A stretch of DNA of 13,694 bases from JBIOJB01 sp044450465 (GCA_044450465.1 JBIOJB010000082.1:1-13694), one strand, 5' to 3'. Counted from the first letter of the stretch, positions 1 through 5,966 are shown. Program-made: numbers and translations. The notes: generated from the letters alone by a model not told the origin.

Positions 1-105
1 GAAGATGGCGGGCAGCGAGATCAGGACGATCGACTGGTTGATGGACGCCATGAGCATCCCGAGGGTCGTGTTGATCAGGACGATCCACTTGTACTTGAGC
101 TTCAC
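1..105 (-). CDS. MFS transporter, N-terminal fragment (cut by window edge)
   Basis: Only the first 35 codons are inside the window. Read on the minus strand from a GTG at 105-103, the protein begins VKLKYKWIVLINTTLGML and continues MASINQSIVLISLPAIF. This is the classical first transmembrane helix of drug-exporter-type major facilitator proteins (14-TM DHA2 style), in which a D/N-Q/S-I-V-x-x-x-L-P motif follows the first half-helix. The GTG overlaps the TGA stop of the upstream marR gene (GTGA), so the two are very likely co-transcribed and translationally coupled. No in-frame ATG lies just upstream, which supports the GTG start. A MarR repressor followed by an MFS exporter is a common arrangement for inducible efflux. 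The substrate cannot be judged from this fragment, and the rest of the gene lies to the left of the window. Confidence 0.8.
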   Translation of the reverse strand, partial: MKLKYKWIVLINTTLGMLMASINQSIVLISLPAIF

Positions 106-569
106 GGGGCGACCATCACCATCTCGTTCTCGGCCTGCCTGACCGCGGCGTTGAACTCGCCGATCGCCTTCGCAATGCGCTCTCGATCGCCGGCGTCCAT
201 CCGATCGACGGCCGTGCGGATCGCGGTGCCCTCGAGGAACGGCAGGGCGCCGACCAGGCGGCGGCCCTTCTCCGTCAGGGTGGCCACCACCTTGCGGCGG
301 TCGTCATCGTCTCGCTGCCTGGCGATCAAGCCCCTCTCTTCGAGGCGATCCACGAGCCGGGTCATCGAAGGTGGCGCGACGTTGAGCTCGCTTCCGAGCT
401 GCCCCAGCGCCTGACGCCGCCTGGCCAGGCGGCGCAGCACCCTCACCTGGACCAGCGTCAGCTCGGCGTCGTGCCAGAGGCGGGTGCGGAGCCCTTCGCT
501 CAGGGTCACCGCGTCAAGGTAGGCGCGGAGCAGGAGCGAGCTCGACTCCGGCGAATTAGTTGTCGTCAA
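102..569 (-). CDS. MarR-family transcriptional regulator
   Basis: From a TTG at 569 this gives a 155-aa protein, the normal size for MarR dimers. The winged helix-turn-helix is clear: LGQLGSELNV (residues 55-64), recognition helix APPSMTRLVDRLEERGLI (65-82), and a charged wing RQRDDDDRRKVVATLT with the family's D-x-R-R signature near 88-92. Helices before and after it would form the dimer and ligand-binding region. The frame stays open far upstream (to 1172), but that part is antisense to the xanthine-dehydrogenase gene and is not MarR-like, so the internal start was chosen. The TTG lies six bases after a TATAAT box, which implies a leaderless or nearly leaderless mRNA. The gene is coupled to an MFS gene downstream and divergent from the molybdenum hydroxylase operon, so it probably represses both in response to a small aromatic ligand. 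Family assignment is firm; start and targets are inferred. Confidence 0.88.
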   Translation of the reverse strand: MTTTNSPESSSLLLRAYLDAVTLSEGLRTRLWHDAELTLVQVRVLRRLARRRQALGQLGSELNVAPPSMTRLVDRLEERGLIARQRDDDDRRKVVATLTEKGRRLVGALPFLEGTAIRTAVDRMDAGDRERIAKAIGEFNAAVRQAENEMVMVAP

Positions 570-575
570 GGCAAC
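559..575. promoter_or_regulatory. Imperfect palindrome, candidate MarR operator
   Basis: GTTGTCGTCAAGGCAAC is a 17-bp imperfect dyad: GTTG/CAAC outer arms plus two further matching pairs, 12 of 16 symmetric bases. It abuts the TATAAT box and covers the marR start codon. MarR proteins commonly bind dyads of 15-20 bp over their own promoter, so this is a reasonable autorepression site. Only one copy was noticed, and no experimental motif is known for this protein. Confidence 0.35.
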
Positions 576-581
576 ATTATA
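576..581 (-). promoter_or_regulatory. -10 box (TATAAT) of the marR gene
   Basis: On the minus strand a perfect TATAAT lies six bases before the proposed TTG start at 569. Transcription starting the usual 6-8 bases downstream would begin at or next to the start codon, so the message would be leaderless. No good -35 hexamer is seen at 16-18 bp spacing. Confidence 0.5.
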
Positions 582-707
582 CAAAACGCCAAACGAATCT
601 AGGCCTGAAGGGCGCCCGCGCCGAGCCACGTGAGCAGAGGTACGATCTTCCAGGGGCCGTTGAGGCTCGGGTGCTTTCAGGCTCGCTTGCCTGGCCAGGT
701 TCTTGAC

Positions 708-717
708 GGGTGAGGTG
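708..717 (+). promoter_or_regulatory. Ribosome binding site of the molybdopterin subunit gene
   Basis: GGGTGAGGTG ends five bases before the ATG at 723 and pairs well with the 16S rRNA tail. It supports the 723 start. The plus-strand promoter is not obvious in the 570-707 stretch; a palindrome CCTGGCCAGG (690-699) lies just upstream of this site. Confidence 0.6.
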
Positions 718-722
718 ACTCG

Positions 723-3038
723 ATGGGTGAGGTTTCCGGGCAGCGCGGCAAGCTGATCGGCTCGCGTACGCGGCGATTCGACGCCGTGGAGAAGGTGACC
801 GGCAAGGCCCGATACCTGGCCGACCTGACCCTGCCCGGGATGCTTCATGGAGCACTTCTCCTGTCCGAGCACGCGCATGCGTACGTTCGCGAGATCGATA
901 CTCGCGAAGCGGAGGAGATGACGGGAGTGCGCGCCGTCGTGACGCACAGGGACGTGCCGGACCTCAGGTTCGGCCCGGTCGTCAAGGACCAGCGGCTCTT
1001 CGTAAAAGTGGGGGAGAAAGCGACGCATCTCGGGGACGTGATCGCGGCTGTCGCCGCCGTCACACCGGAGGTCGCGCGTGCGGCCCTGGCCAGGATCAAG
1101 GTCCGCTACGAGCCCCTCCCGGCCGTGCTCGACGCCGAAGAGGCCCTGAAGGACGGTTCGCCCCTGGTCCATCCGGACTACGCGTCATATCAGGGCTCCG
1201 AGGCGGCGATTCGCCGCGGCAACGATTGCGGCTACAACGAGCTGATCAAGGGCGACGTCGCGCTGGGATTCGCCGATTCCGAGGTGATCGTCGAAGAGAG
1301 ATACGTGGCCGACCACTCGCACCCGGCGCCGATCGAGCCGCACGGGGTGCTGGCGACGGTCGAGTCTGATGGCCGGGTGACCGTCTGGTCGTCGACCCAG
1401 GTTCCGTACTTCGCGCGCTCGGGCGTGGCGGAGACCCTCGAGCTTCCGATGAGCAAGGTCCGCGTGATCGTGCCTTCGCTTGGCGGTGGGTTCGGAGGCA
1501 AATGCGAATTTGGGATCGAGGCTCATGCTGTCGCCCTCGCGCAGAAGGCCGGCCGCCCCGTCCGGTTGATCCTCTCGCGCTCCGAGGAGTTCATCGTGCC
1601 GAACATGACGCGGCACGGTGCGGTGGTCGAGCTGAAGACCGGGCTCAAGAAGGACGGCACGCTGGTTGCCCGCGAGGCTCGGGTGGTGCTCGACACCGGT
1701 GGCAACGCAGCCCACGGCCCGGTGATCTCCGAGATCGCCACCATGCTCGCCGCCGGCCCATATCGGATCCCGCATCTCCGCATCGTCGGCCACGCGGCCT
1801 ACACGAACAAGATCAGCGCGGGTTCCGTGCGCGCGCCGTCAGGTCCTCAGATCTGCTGGGCGCTGGAGCAGCACACGGATTCGCTCGCGAACGCCGTCGG
1901 CATGGACCCTTACGAGTTCCGCTTGAAGAACGCGGTCGAGGAGGGGGACACCGGGCCGACGGGCCAGCTCTTCGGCCGGATCGGTCTCAAGGAATGCCTG
2001 CAGCGGGCAGGGAAGCTGATCGGCTGGGAGAAACGGGCGAGCCTGCCGGCCGGCGAGGGGATGGGCATCGGCATCGGCTGGTGGTTCAGCGCGAGCAACC
2101 CCTCCGCGGCCACGTTGAAGCTGAGCGAAGACGGAACCGTCACGCTCCACACCGGCGCCAACGAGAACGGGAGCGGAGCGATCCAGGGCCTTCTTCACCT
2201 CGTGGCCGACGAGATGGGGATTCCGCTCGACGACGTTTCGGTCGTGTACCAAGACACCGACGTCGGTGCGTGGGACGGCGGCAGCTCCGGCAGCCAGACC
2301 GTGTTCAGCGTCGGCCGCGCCATCCAGTCTGCGGCCGTCGACCTGCGCGCGCAGATCTTCGAGGTGGCGGCCAACATCCTCGAGGCCGATCCGACGGACC
2401 TCGAGCTGCGGGACGGCACGGTCGGGGTGAAAGGCGCCCCCACGCGGTCGGTCGGCCTCGCGGACGTCGGGGCGAAGGCTTTCGAGACGCGCGGCACGCT
2501 CATCGGTCGCGGCACCGTGGCCGCGCTGCCGATGCCGCCCGACGCGGGGGCGAGCTGCAGCGGCCGGATCATGTTTCCGGCCTTTTTGGCTCCGGCGTTC
2601 TGCGCGCACGCGGCCAGGGTCACGGTCGATTCAGAGCTCGGCACGGTGATCGTCACCGAGGCGGCTGCGGTGCAGGAGGTGGGGAGGGCGATCAACCCCG
2701 TCGGCATCGAGGGCCAGATGGAAGGAGGCCTGATCCACGGTATGGGCAACGCGCTGATGGAGCGCAGCCACTTCGTTGACGGTCGCATGCTGAACGCGGG
2801 GTTCATGGATTACAAGCTCGTGACCGCGGCCGACGCGCCCAGAATCAAGACGGCGATCGTCGAGTCGCCTTCGGACGAAGGTCCGCTCGGCGTGCGGGGT
2901 GTCGGCGAGCCGCCCGTGATCGCCATCACCGGTGCCATTGGAAACGCGATCCGCGCCGCCACCGGCGCGACGGTCAGGGCCATGCCGATGACCCCCGACC
3001 GCGTGCTGTCGGCGCTGCACCAGAAGGCCGCCCAGTGA
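723..3038 (+). CDS. Molybdenum hydroxylase, large molybdopterin subunit (xanthine dehydrogenase/aldehyde oxidase family)
   Basis: The protein is 771 aa, the usual size of separate molybdopterin subunits in bacterial Xdh/Cox/Hcr-type hydroxylases. It opens with the family N-terminus (RFDAVEKVTGKARYLADL) and carries GGGFGGK at 254-260, a molybdopterin/active-site loop. The loop SVRAPSGPQ has Arg370 where the substrate-binding arginine of xanthine dehydrogenase sits (usually FRGFG). Near the C-terminus GVRGVGEPP contains Glu729, the general-base glutamate. The active-site loop lacks the cysteine of aerobic CO dehydrogenase (AYxCSFR), so it is not a form I CoxL. It would hydroxylate an N-heterocycle, purine, aldehyde or aromatic acyl-CoA with water-derived oxygen, passing electrons to the FeS and FAD subunits encoded next. 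The stop overlaps the FAD gene by GTGA. Family is certain; substrate is not determinable from sequence alone. No XdhC/CoxF-type maturation gene is in the window. Confidence 0.93.
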   Translation: MGEVSGQRGKLIGSRTRRFDAVEKVTGKARYLADLTLPGMLHGALLLSEHAHAYVREIDTREAEEMTGVRAVVTHRDVPDLRFGPVVKDQRLFVKVGEKATHLGDVIAAVAAVTPEVARAALARIKVRYEPLPAVLDAEEALKDGSPLVHPDYASYQGSEAAIRRGNDCGYNELIKGDVALGFADSEVIVEERYVADHSHPAPIEPHGVLATVESDGRVTVWSSTQVPYFARSGVAETLELPMSKVRVIVPSLGGGFGGKCEFGIEAHAVALAQKAGRPVRLILSRSEEFIVPNMTRHGAVVELKTGLKKDGTLVAREARVVLDTGGNAAHGPVISEIATMLAAGPYRIPHLRIVGHAAYTNKISAGSVRAPSGPQICWALEQHTDSLANAVGMDPYEFRLKNAVEEGDTGPTGQLFGRIGLKECLQRAGKLIGWEKRASLPAGEGMGIGIGWWFSASNPSAATLKLSEDGTVTLHTGANENGSGAIQGLLHLVADEMGIPLDDVSVVYQDTDVGAWDGGSSGSQTVFSVGRAIQSAAVDLRAQIFEVAANILEADPTDLELRDGTVGVKGAPTRSVGLADVGAKAFETRGTLIGRGTVAALPMPPDAGASCSGRIMFPAFLAPAFCAHAARVTVDSELGTVIVTEAAAVQEVGRAINPVGIEGQMEGGLIHGMGNALMERSHFVDGRMLNAGFMDYKLVTAADAPRIKTAIVESPSDEGPLGVRGVGEPPVIAITGAIGNAIRAATGATVRAMPMTPDRVLSALHQKAAQ

Positions 3039-3922
3039 GCGCCGGTCAGTTTCTGGAACCGAAGTCCATCAAGGCCGCAGTCGCGCTGATGCAGAAGCAC
3101 GGACCATCGGCCAGCGTGCTGGCCGGCGGCACCGATCTGGTCGTCCATGCGCGGAGCCGCAAGCAGAATCTGCCGGCGCCGCTTGTCCACCTGGGACGGG
3201 TTGCGGGCCTGCAGAGGGTGAGCGTCGACGCCGGCGGCCGGCTCCACCTCGGCGCCATGGTCACGCACGCGAAGATCGAGGCTTCCAGGAAGATCGCCGC
3301 CGGCTGGCCCGCCCTGGTCGACGCAAGCACGATCGTGGGCTCGCCCGCGACTCGAAACGTGGGCACGGTCGGGGGCAACCTCTGCAACGGATCACCGGCG
3401 ATGGAGATCGGAGCGCCCCTGCTGGTTTACGGCGCCGAAGTCGCAATCGCCGGCGCGTCCGGCGTGCGCGTGGTGGCGCTGTCGGAGTTTCTGATCGGAC
3501 CCGGGCGGACGGCCCGAAGACCCGACGAGATCCTGACCGAGGTCGTGGTTCCTCCGGCCGGCGCGTGGCACGGCAGCGCGTACATCCGGCTCGGATTTCG
3601 CCTGGCGATGGAGATCGCGGTGGTTGGAGCTGCGGCTGCAGTGCGGCTGGATTCGAATGGAAAAGTTGAGGACTGCCGGATCGCGCTCACGGCCGTGGCG
3701 CCCACGGTCATTCGCGCGACGGCGGCCGAGCACGCCCTGATCGGAAGCGATCCGTCGGAAGGGACACTGAAGCGGGTGGGCGAGGAGTCGCTGGCCGCGG
3801 CGAGGCCGATCGACGACGTCCGGGCGCCAGCCTCCTACCGTCTCGAGACCATCGCCGTCATCACGCGCCGCACCGTCGAGCTCGCCTTGCAGCGGGCGCA
3901 CGCCAGGCTTGGAGGGAGGTGA
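3035..3922 (+). CDS. Molybdenum hydroxylase, FAD-binding medium subunit
   Basis: This 295-aa protein matches the FAD subunit (CoxM/XdhB/HcrB type) in length and motifs. The first FAD pyrophosphate motif is AGGTDL at 30-35, and the second is TVGGNLCNGSPA starting near 111, preceded by SPATRN as usual. The C-terminal third has the CO-dehydrogenase flavoprotein C-terminal domain pattern (RLGFRLAMEIAVVGAAAAV, then ALTAVAPT). The GTG start overlaps the upstream TGA (GTGA), giving tight translational coupling and equal subunit dosage. It would take electrons from the 2Fe-2S subunit and hand them to an external acceptor such as NAD+, a quinone or oxygen. I did not see a clear insertion of the extra [4Fe-4S] loop known from 4-hydroxybenzoyl-CoA reductase, which argues against a strict HcrB. 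Confidence 0.93.
   Translation: MSAGQFLEPKSIKAAVALMQKHGPSASVLAGGTDLVVHARSRKQNLPAPLVHLGRVAGLQRVSVDAGGRLHLGAMVTHAKIEASRKIAAGWPALVDASTIVGSPATRNVGTVGGNLCNGSPAMEIGAPLLVYGAEVAIAGASGVRVVALSEFLIGPGRTARRPDEILTEVVVPPAGAWHGSAYIRLGFRLAMEIAVVGAAAAVRLDSNGKVEDCRIALTAVAPTVIRATAAEHALIGSDPSEGTLKRVGEESLAAARPIDDVRAPASYRLETIAVITRRTVELALQRAHARLGGR
3911..3921 (+). promoter_or_regulatory. Ribosome binding site deciding the start of the 2Fe-2S subunit
   Basis: GGAGGGAGGTG, at the end of the FAD gene, sits five bases before an ATG at 3927. This favours ATG 3927 over the in-frame TTG at 3909, which would lie upstream of the site and add six residues not typical of the family. Confidence 0.7.
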
Positions 3923-3926
3923 GGCG

Positions 3927-4406
3927 ATGCAGCAGCCGCTGAGCATCACCGTCAACGGGGACATCCACGAGGTCCATGTCGATCCCTCAATGAGCCTGCT
4001 TCAGTTCGTGCGCCATCAGCTCGGGCTCACCGGCTCCAAGGAGGGCTGCGAGGACTCAGAGTGCGGCGCGTGCATGATGCTGGTCGACGGCCGGCCCGTC
4101 AATTCGTGCTCGTTCCTGGCGCTGCAGGCCAACGGACGGGCTGTCACCACCGTGGAGGGGCTGGCCCGGGGTGCCGAGCTCCATCCGCTGCAGCGCCAGT
4201 TCGCCGAGCTTGGCGGCGTCCAGTGCGGCTACTGCACCTCGGGCATGCTCATGTCCGCGGCGGCGCTGCTCGAAACAAAGCCTAGGCCGTCGGAGGCCGA
4301 GATCCGGTGGGCGCTCTCAGGCAACCTGTGCCGCTGCACCGGGTACAGCAAGATCGTCCAGGCGGTCCAGGCCGCCGCCATCGAGCTCGACCCAAAGAAG
4401 AAGTAG
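3927..4406 (+). CDS. Molybdenum hydroxylase, small 2x[2Fe-2S] subunit
   Basis: The protein is 159 aa, standard for the CoxS/XdhC-type small subunit. An N-terminal plant-ferredoxin-like domain binds the first cluster through Cys41, Cys46, Cys49 (CEDSECGAC) and Cys61. A C-terminal four-helix domain binds the second through Cys100 and Cys103 (QCGYCTSGM) and Cys135 and Cys137 (NLCRCTGY). All eight ligands are present. It relays electrons from the molybdenum site to FAD. The ATG follows the FAD gene's stop by four bases, completing an operon in the order large-medium-small. This differs from the medium-small-large order of classical CO dehydrogenase operons. Sixteen bases separate its stop from the convergent regulator gene, and no strong terminator is visible between them. 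Confidence 0.95.
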   Translation: MQQPLSITVNGDIHEVHVDPSMSLLQFVRHQLGLTGSKEGCEDSECGACMMLVDGRPVNSCSFLALQANGRAVTTVEGLARGAELHPLQRQFAELGGVQCGYCTSGMLMSAAALLETKPRPSEAEIRWALSGNLCRCTGYSKIVQAVQAAAIELDPKKK

Positions 4407-4422
4407 CGGCGGTTCGCGCGGC

Positions 4423-4980
4423 TCAGTCGTTGCGCAACACCAGCGAGTAGCCCTGGCCCCGCTTGTTCACCAGGTCGACCGGGATCGCAAGATCGGCAAG
4501 GATCTTTCTCAGGCGCTGCACGTAGTTGCGCACCTCCTCGGGGAAAAGCGCGGGGTCGCTCCACGCCTGGCCCAGAATCTGGGCGGTGCTGAAGTACCGA
4601 TGTGGATGGTCCAGCAGGAATTGGAGCAGCTGGAATTCGCGCTTGGTCAATGAGACTGCGGTGCCCTTGTGGCGAAGCACATGGTCGCCGGCATCGAGAT
4701 CGAGGCCGTCCAGCTGCCAGAGTCGCTGGTACCAGAGATCGAGGCGGGTCTGATATCCCTGCATCTGAACCTCGATTATCCGAAGGTCTTCAGCGGCTGC
4801 CTTCTGCGCGAGGGGCTGCAGCTTGGCTATGTCCTGCCGCACGCGCTTGAGAATCCCTCGTTTGAACTCCAGCAGATCGGAATAGATGCTCATCCAGTGG
4901 CGCGCGTCCTCCCACCGGGTGGTCGCCAGATCTTCCCCTTCCAGCGGGAGGGACCCTCTTGCCTTCGGTCTAGTGGCCAA
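4423..4980 (-). CDS. Winged-helix (OmpR/PhoB-type) regulator with novel helical N-terminal domain
   Basis: The 185-aa protein has two parts. Residues 107-182 are a clear OmpR/PhoB-type winged helix: LTKREFQLLQFLLDHP (111-126), FSTAQILGQAW (130-140), EEVRNYVQRLRKIL (148-161) as recognition helix, and NKRGQGYSL (172-180) as wing hairpin. There is no receiver domain with a phospho-acceptor aspartate. Instead residues 10-92 are predicted helical and rich in charged residues and tryptophans (HWMSIYSDLL, YQTRLDLWYQRLW), resembling no family I can name. That part aligns with the divergently encoded 113-aa protein at 5087. The start used is the TTG at 4980. The frame is open further upstream, to a TAG near 5079, but holds no ATG, GTG or TTG there, and no clear ribosome site is seen. 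It could be a one-component sensor-regulator. Its DNA-binding class is firm and its signal unknown. Confidence 0.82.
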   Translation of the reverse strand: MATRPKARGSLPLEGEDLATTRWEDARHWMSIYSDLLEFKRGILKRVRQDIAKLQPLAQKAAAEDLRIIEVQMQGYQTRLDLWYQRLWQLDGLDLDAGDHVLRHKGTAVSLTKREFQLLQFLLDHPHRYFSTAQILGQAWSDPALFPEEVRNYVQRLRKILADLAIPVDLVNKRGQGYSLVLRND

Positions 4981-5086
4981 TTTCGCATTGTGGATGATAG
5001 CCAGCCACTGTTGGAGATAGAGGAGAAGCTCCCCTTCGCTCGGATTGTTGCTGATGTTCTTATGGCACGGGTCGTAGATCTAAGGC
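4981..5086. promoter_or_regulatory. Divergent intergenic region of the helical-domain gene pair
   Basis: These 106 bases separate two divergent genes whose products share a domain, so both promoters and any binding site of the winged-helix regulator should lie here. Base composition is noticeably more AT-rich than the flanking genes. A TATCAT hexamer on the minus strand (about 13 bases before the TTG) could be a -10 element. I see no convincing -35/-10 pair for the plus gene, nor a long dyad. Confidence 0.4.
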
Positions 5087-5428
5087 ATGAGAAAGGTCAA
5101 CACCAAGGTCGCGCGACCTGATGTCGTTGCGGCCATCCGCGGTGGTGATTGGAGCATGCGGATGGAGGGCGAAGGGCTTCCGAGCCACGCGAGCCTTAAG
5201 CAGGCTATCTACTGGAGTCAGATCTACACCGAAATCCTGGCGATGGAGGAGAAGGTTCTGGCCCGCATTCGGGAGCTCATCGCCAAGCAGTCCCCAGAAG
5301 CTCGCCGCGAGGTCGAGCTGACCAATGTACCGGTGGTCGTCGCCCAGGCCGAGAAGTTTCGGCAACGCCTTGGTTATTGGGAGGCGAGAGTGCTGCATCT
5401 CAATGCACATCCCCGACCCGTTCTGTGA
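5087..5428 (+). CDS. Stand-alone helical domain protein, paralogue of the regulator's N-terminus
   Basis: This 113-aa protein is not a family I recognise. Its residues 23-106 align with residues 10-91 of the divergent winged-helix regulator with only single-residue gaps. Shared positions (this protein/regulator) include the EGE motif (27-29/14-16), Trp43/29, Ile46-Tyr47/32-33, Leu58/44, Arg60 and Arg62/46 and 48, Ile65-Ala66-Lys67/51-53, Pro70/56, Arg94-Leu95/79-80, Trp98/83 and Arg101/86. By eye about 22 residues are identical. It ends where the regulator's DNA-binding part begins and has no membrane segment or signal peptide, so it is probably cytosolic. It may heterodimerise with the regulator and modulate it, or the shared fold may bind a common ligand. 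Start: ATG with a weak upstream AAGG, possibly leaderless. A dyad with arms at 5423-5429 and 5451-5457 overlaps its stop codon. Confidence 0.72.
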   Translation: MRKVNTKVARPDVVAAIRGGDWSMRMEGEGLPSHASLKQAIYWSQIYTEILAMEEKVLARIRELIAKQSPEARREVELTNVPVVVAQAEKFRQRLGYWEARVLHLNAHPRPVL

Positions 5429-5457
5429 AGTGAGCTCGAGGAGTTCCCTATTCACAG
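5423..5457 (+). repeat. Inverted repeat at the end of the helical-domain gene
   Basis: CTGTGAA (5423-5429, containing the stop codon) is matched by TTCACAG (5451-5457) across a 21-base loop. It could act as a weak transcription or processing signal between this gene and the next one. There is no T-run, so I do not call it a terminator. Confidence 0.3.
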
Positions 5458-5473
5458 CAATTCGTGTTTCAAC

Positions 5474-5484
5474 AAGGTGAAGGA
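5474..5484 (+). promoter_or_regulatory. Ribosome binding site pointing at an ACG codon
   Basis: AAGGTGA (5474-5480), extended by AGGA (5481-5484), is a good Shine-Dalgarno match. It lies eight bases before the ACG at 5489, the ideal distance for a start codon, and no ATG, GTG or TTG occurs in that frame at that place. Confidence 0.5.
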
Positions 5485-5488
5485 ATAA

Positions 5489-5878
5489 ACGGCAGTTCAG
5501 CAACCCGTTCAGGCGCCGGCAATCGTCCCCGCTCCCATCGAGAGCGTTTCGACGACCGAAGCAGGCGGCTACAACTTTCGAGCGGCAGCGGCGATCGGCT
5601 TCGTAGTCGCAGTGGTCGATGTGCTGCTCGTCGGGCGCTTCCTCGGCAAGTTGTTGGGGGCGTCCTCGCAATCGGCTTTCGTCAACTTCATCTATTCGGT
5701 GAGCGGGCCTCTCGTCGCTCCGTTCAGGGGCATATTCGGGAACTCAGGATCGGGCACGAACAGCTTCGAAACGGCATCGCTCGTCGCGATCGTTGTTTAC
5801 GCGGTGATCGGTTGGGGCCTGGTCGCGCTGATCCGAATCGTCACCGCTCCGCGCGGCACCAAACCACTGACGTCGTGA
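5489..5878 (+). CDS. YggT-like small membrane protein, apparently starting at ACG
   Basis: The C-terminal part contains the YggT-family pattern: FIYSVSGPLVAPFRGIFG, where the P-L-x-A-P-F-R segment between two transmembrane helices is diagnostic, then a second helix (LVAIVVYAVIGWGLVALIRI). The first canonical start is a GTG at 5612, which would begin inside the first transmembrane helix (AAAAIGFVVAVVDVLLVG). The frame is open without ATG, GTG or TTG back to a TAA at 5486-5488. Immediately after that stop is an ACG codon at 5489, eight bases behind AAGGTGA. From there the protein is 129 aa, with a proline-rich N-terminal tail of about 30 residues (AVQQPVQAPAIVPAP) and complete helices. I therefore annotate the longer frame. 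Either ACG is a real rare start or an ATG has been altered by one base. Role unknown: YggT proteins are poorly characterised inner-membrane proteins. Confidence 0.62.
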   Translation, partial: TAVQQPVQAPAIVPAPIESVSTTEAGGYNFRAAAAIGFVVAVVDVLLVGRFLGKLLGASSQSAFVNFIYSVSGPLVAPFRGIFGNSGSGTNSFETASLVAIVVYAVIGWGLVALIRIVTAPRGTKPLTS

Positions 5879-5931
5879 TTGACAACCGTTCGTGGCCGCA
5901 GCCACAGAACATCGCAACTCGTTGTTCAAGA

Positions 5932-5952
5932 CCGGGCCGCAAGGCGGCCTGG
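5932..5952 (+). terminator. GC-rich hairpin between the YggT-like gene and the GlsB/YmgE gene
   Basis: Arms GGCCGC (5935-5940) and GCGGCC (5944-5949) close an AAG loop and extend outward with a G-T pair and two C-G pairs, giving nine base pairs. It is followed by GGGGG and TTTA rather than a T-run, so it may be a partial terminator or a 5' mRNA structure just before the next ribosome site (AAGGA, 5960-5964). Confidence 0.4.
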
Positions 5953-5966
5953 GGGGTTTAAGGAAC

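Noticed and set aside
708..720. Thirteen-base repeat GGGTGAGGTGACT shared with 9089-9101
   Set aside because: One copy is a ribosome site and the other lies inside coding sequence; the shared word is short and purine-rich, most likely coincidence.
102..1172. A 356-aa minus-strand frame with MarR at its C-terminal end
   Set aside because: Residues before about 200 are antisense to the well-supported molybdopterin subunit gene and low in family likeness. Only the last 155 residues are MarR.
1502..2779. A 425-aa plus-strand frame inside the molybdopterin subunit gene
   Set aside because: Arg/Gly-rich translation typical of an out-of-frame reading of GC-rich coding DNA; the true frame has all family motifs.
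723..4406. Aerobic CO dehydrogenase (coxMSL)
   Set aside because: The active-site loop lacks the CO dehydrogenase cysteine motif, and the gene order is large-medium-small rather than medium-small-large.
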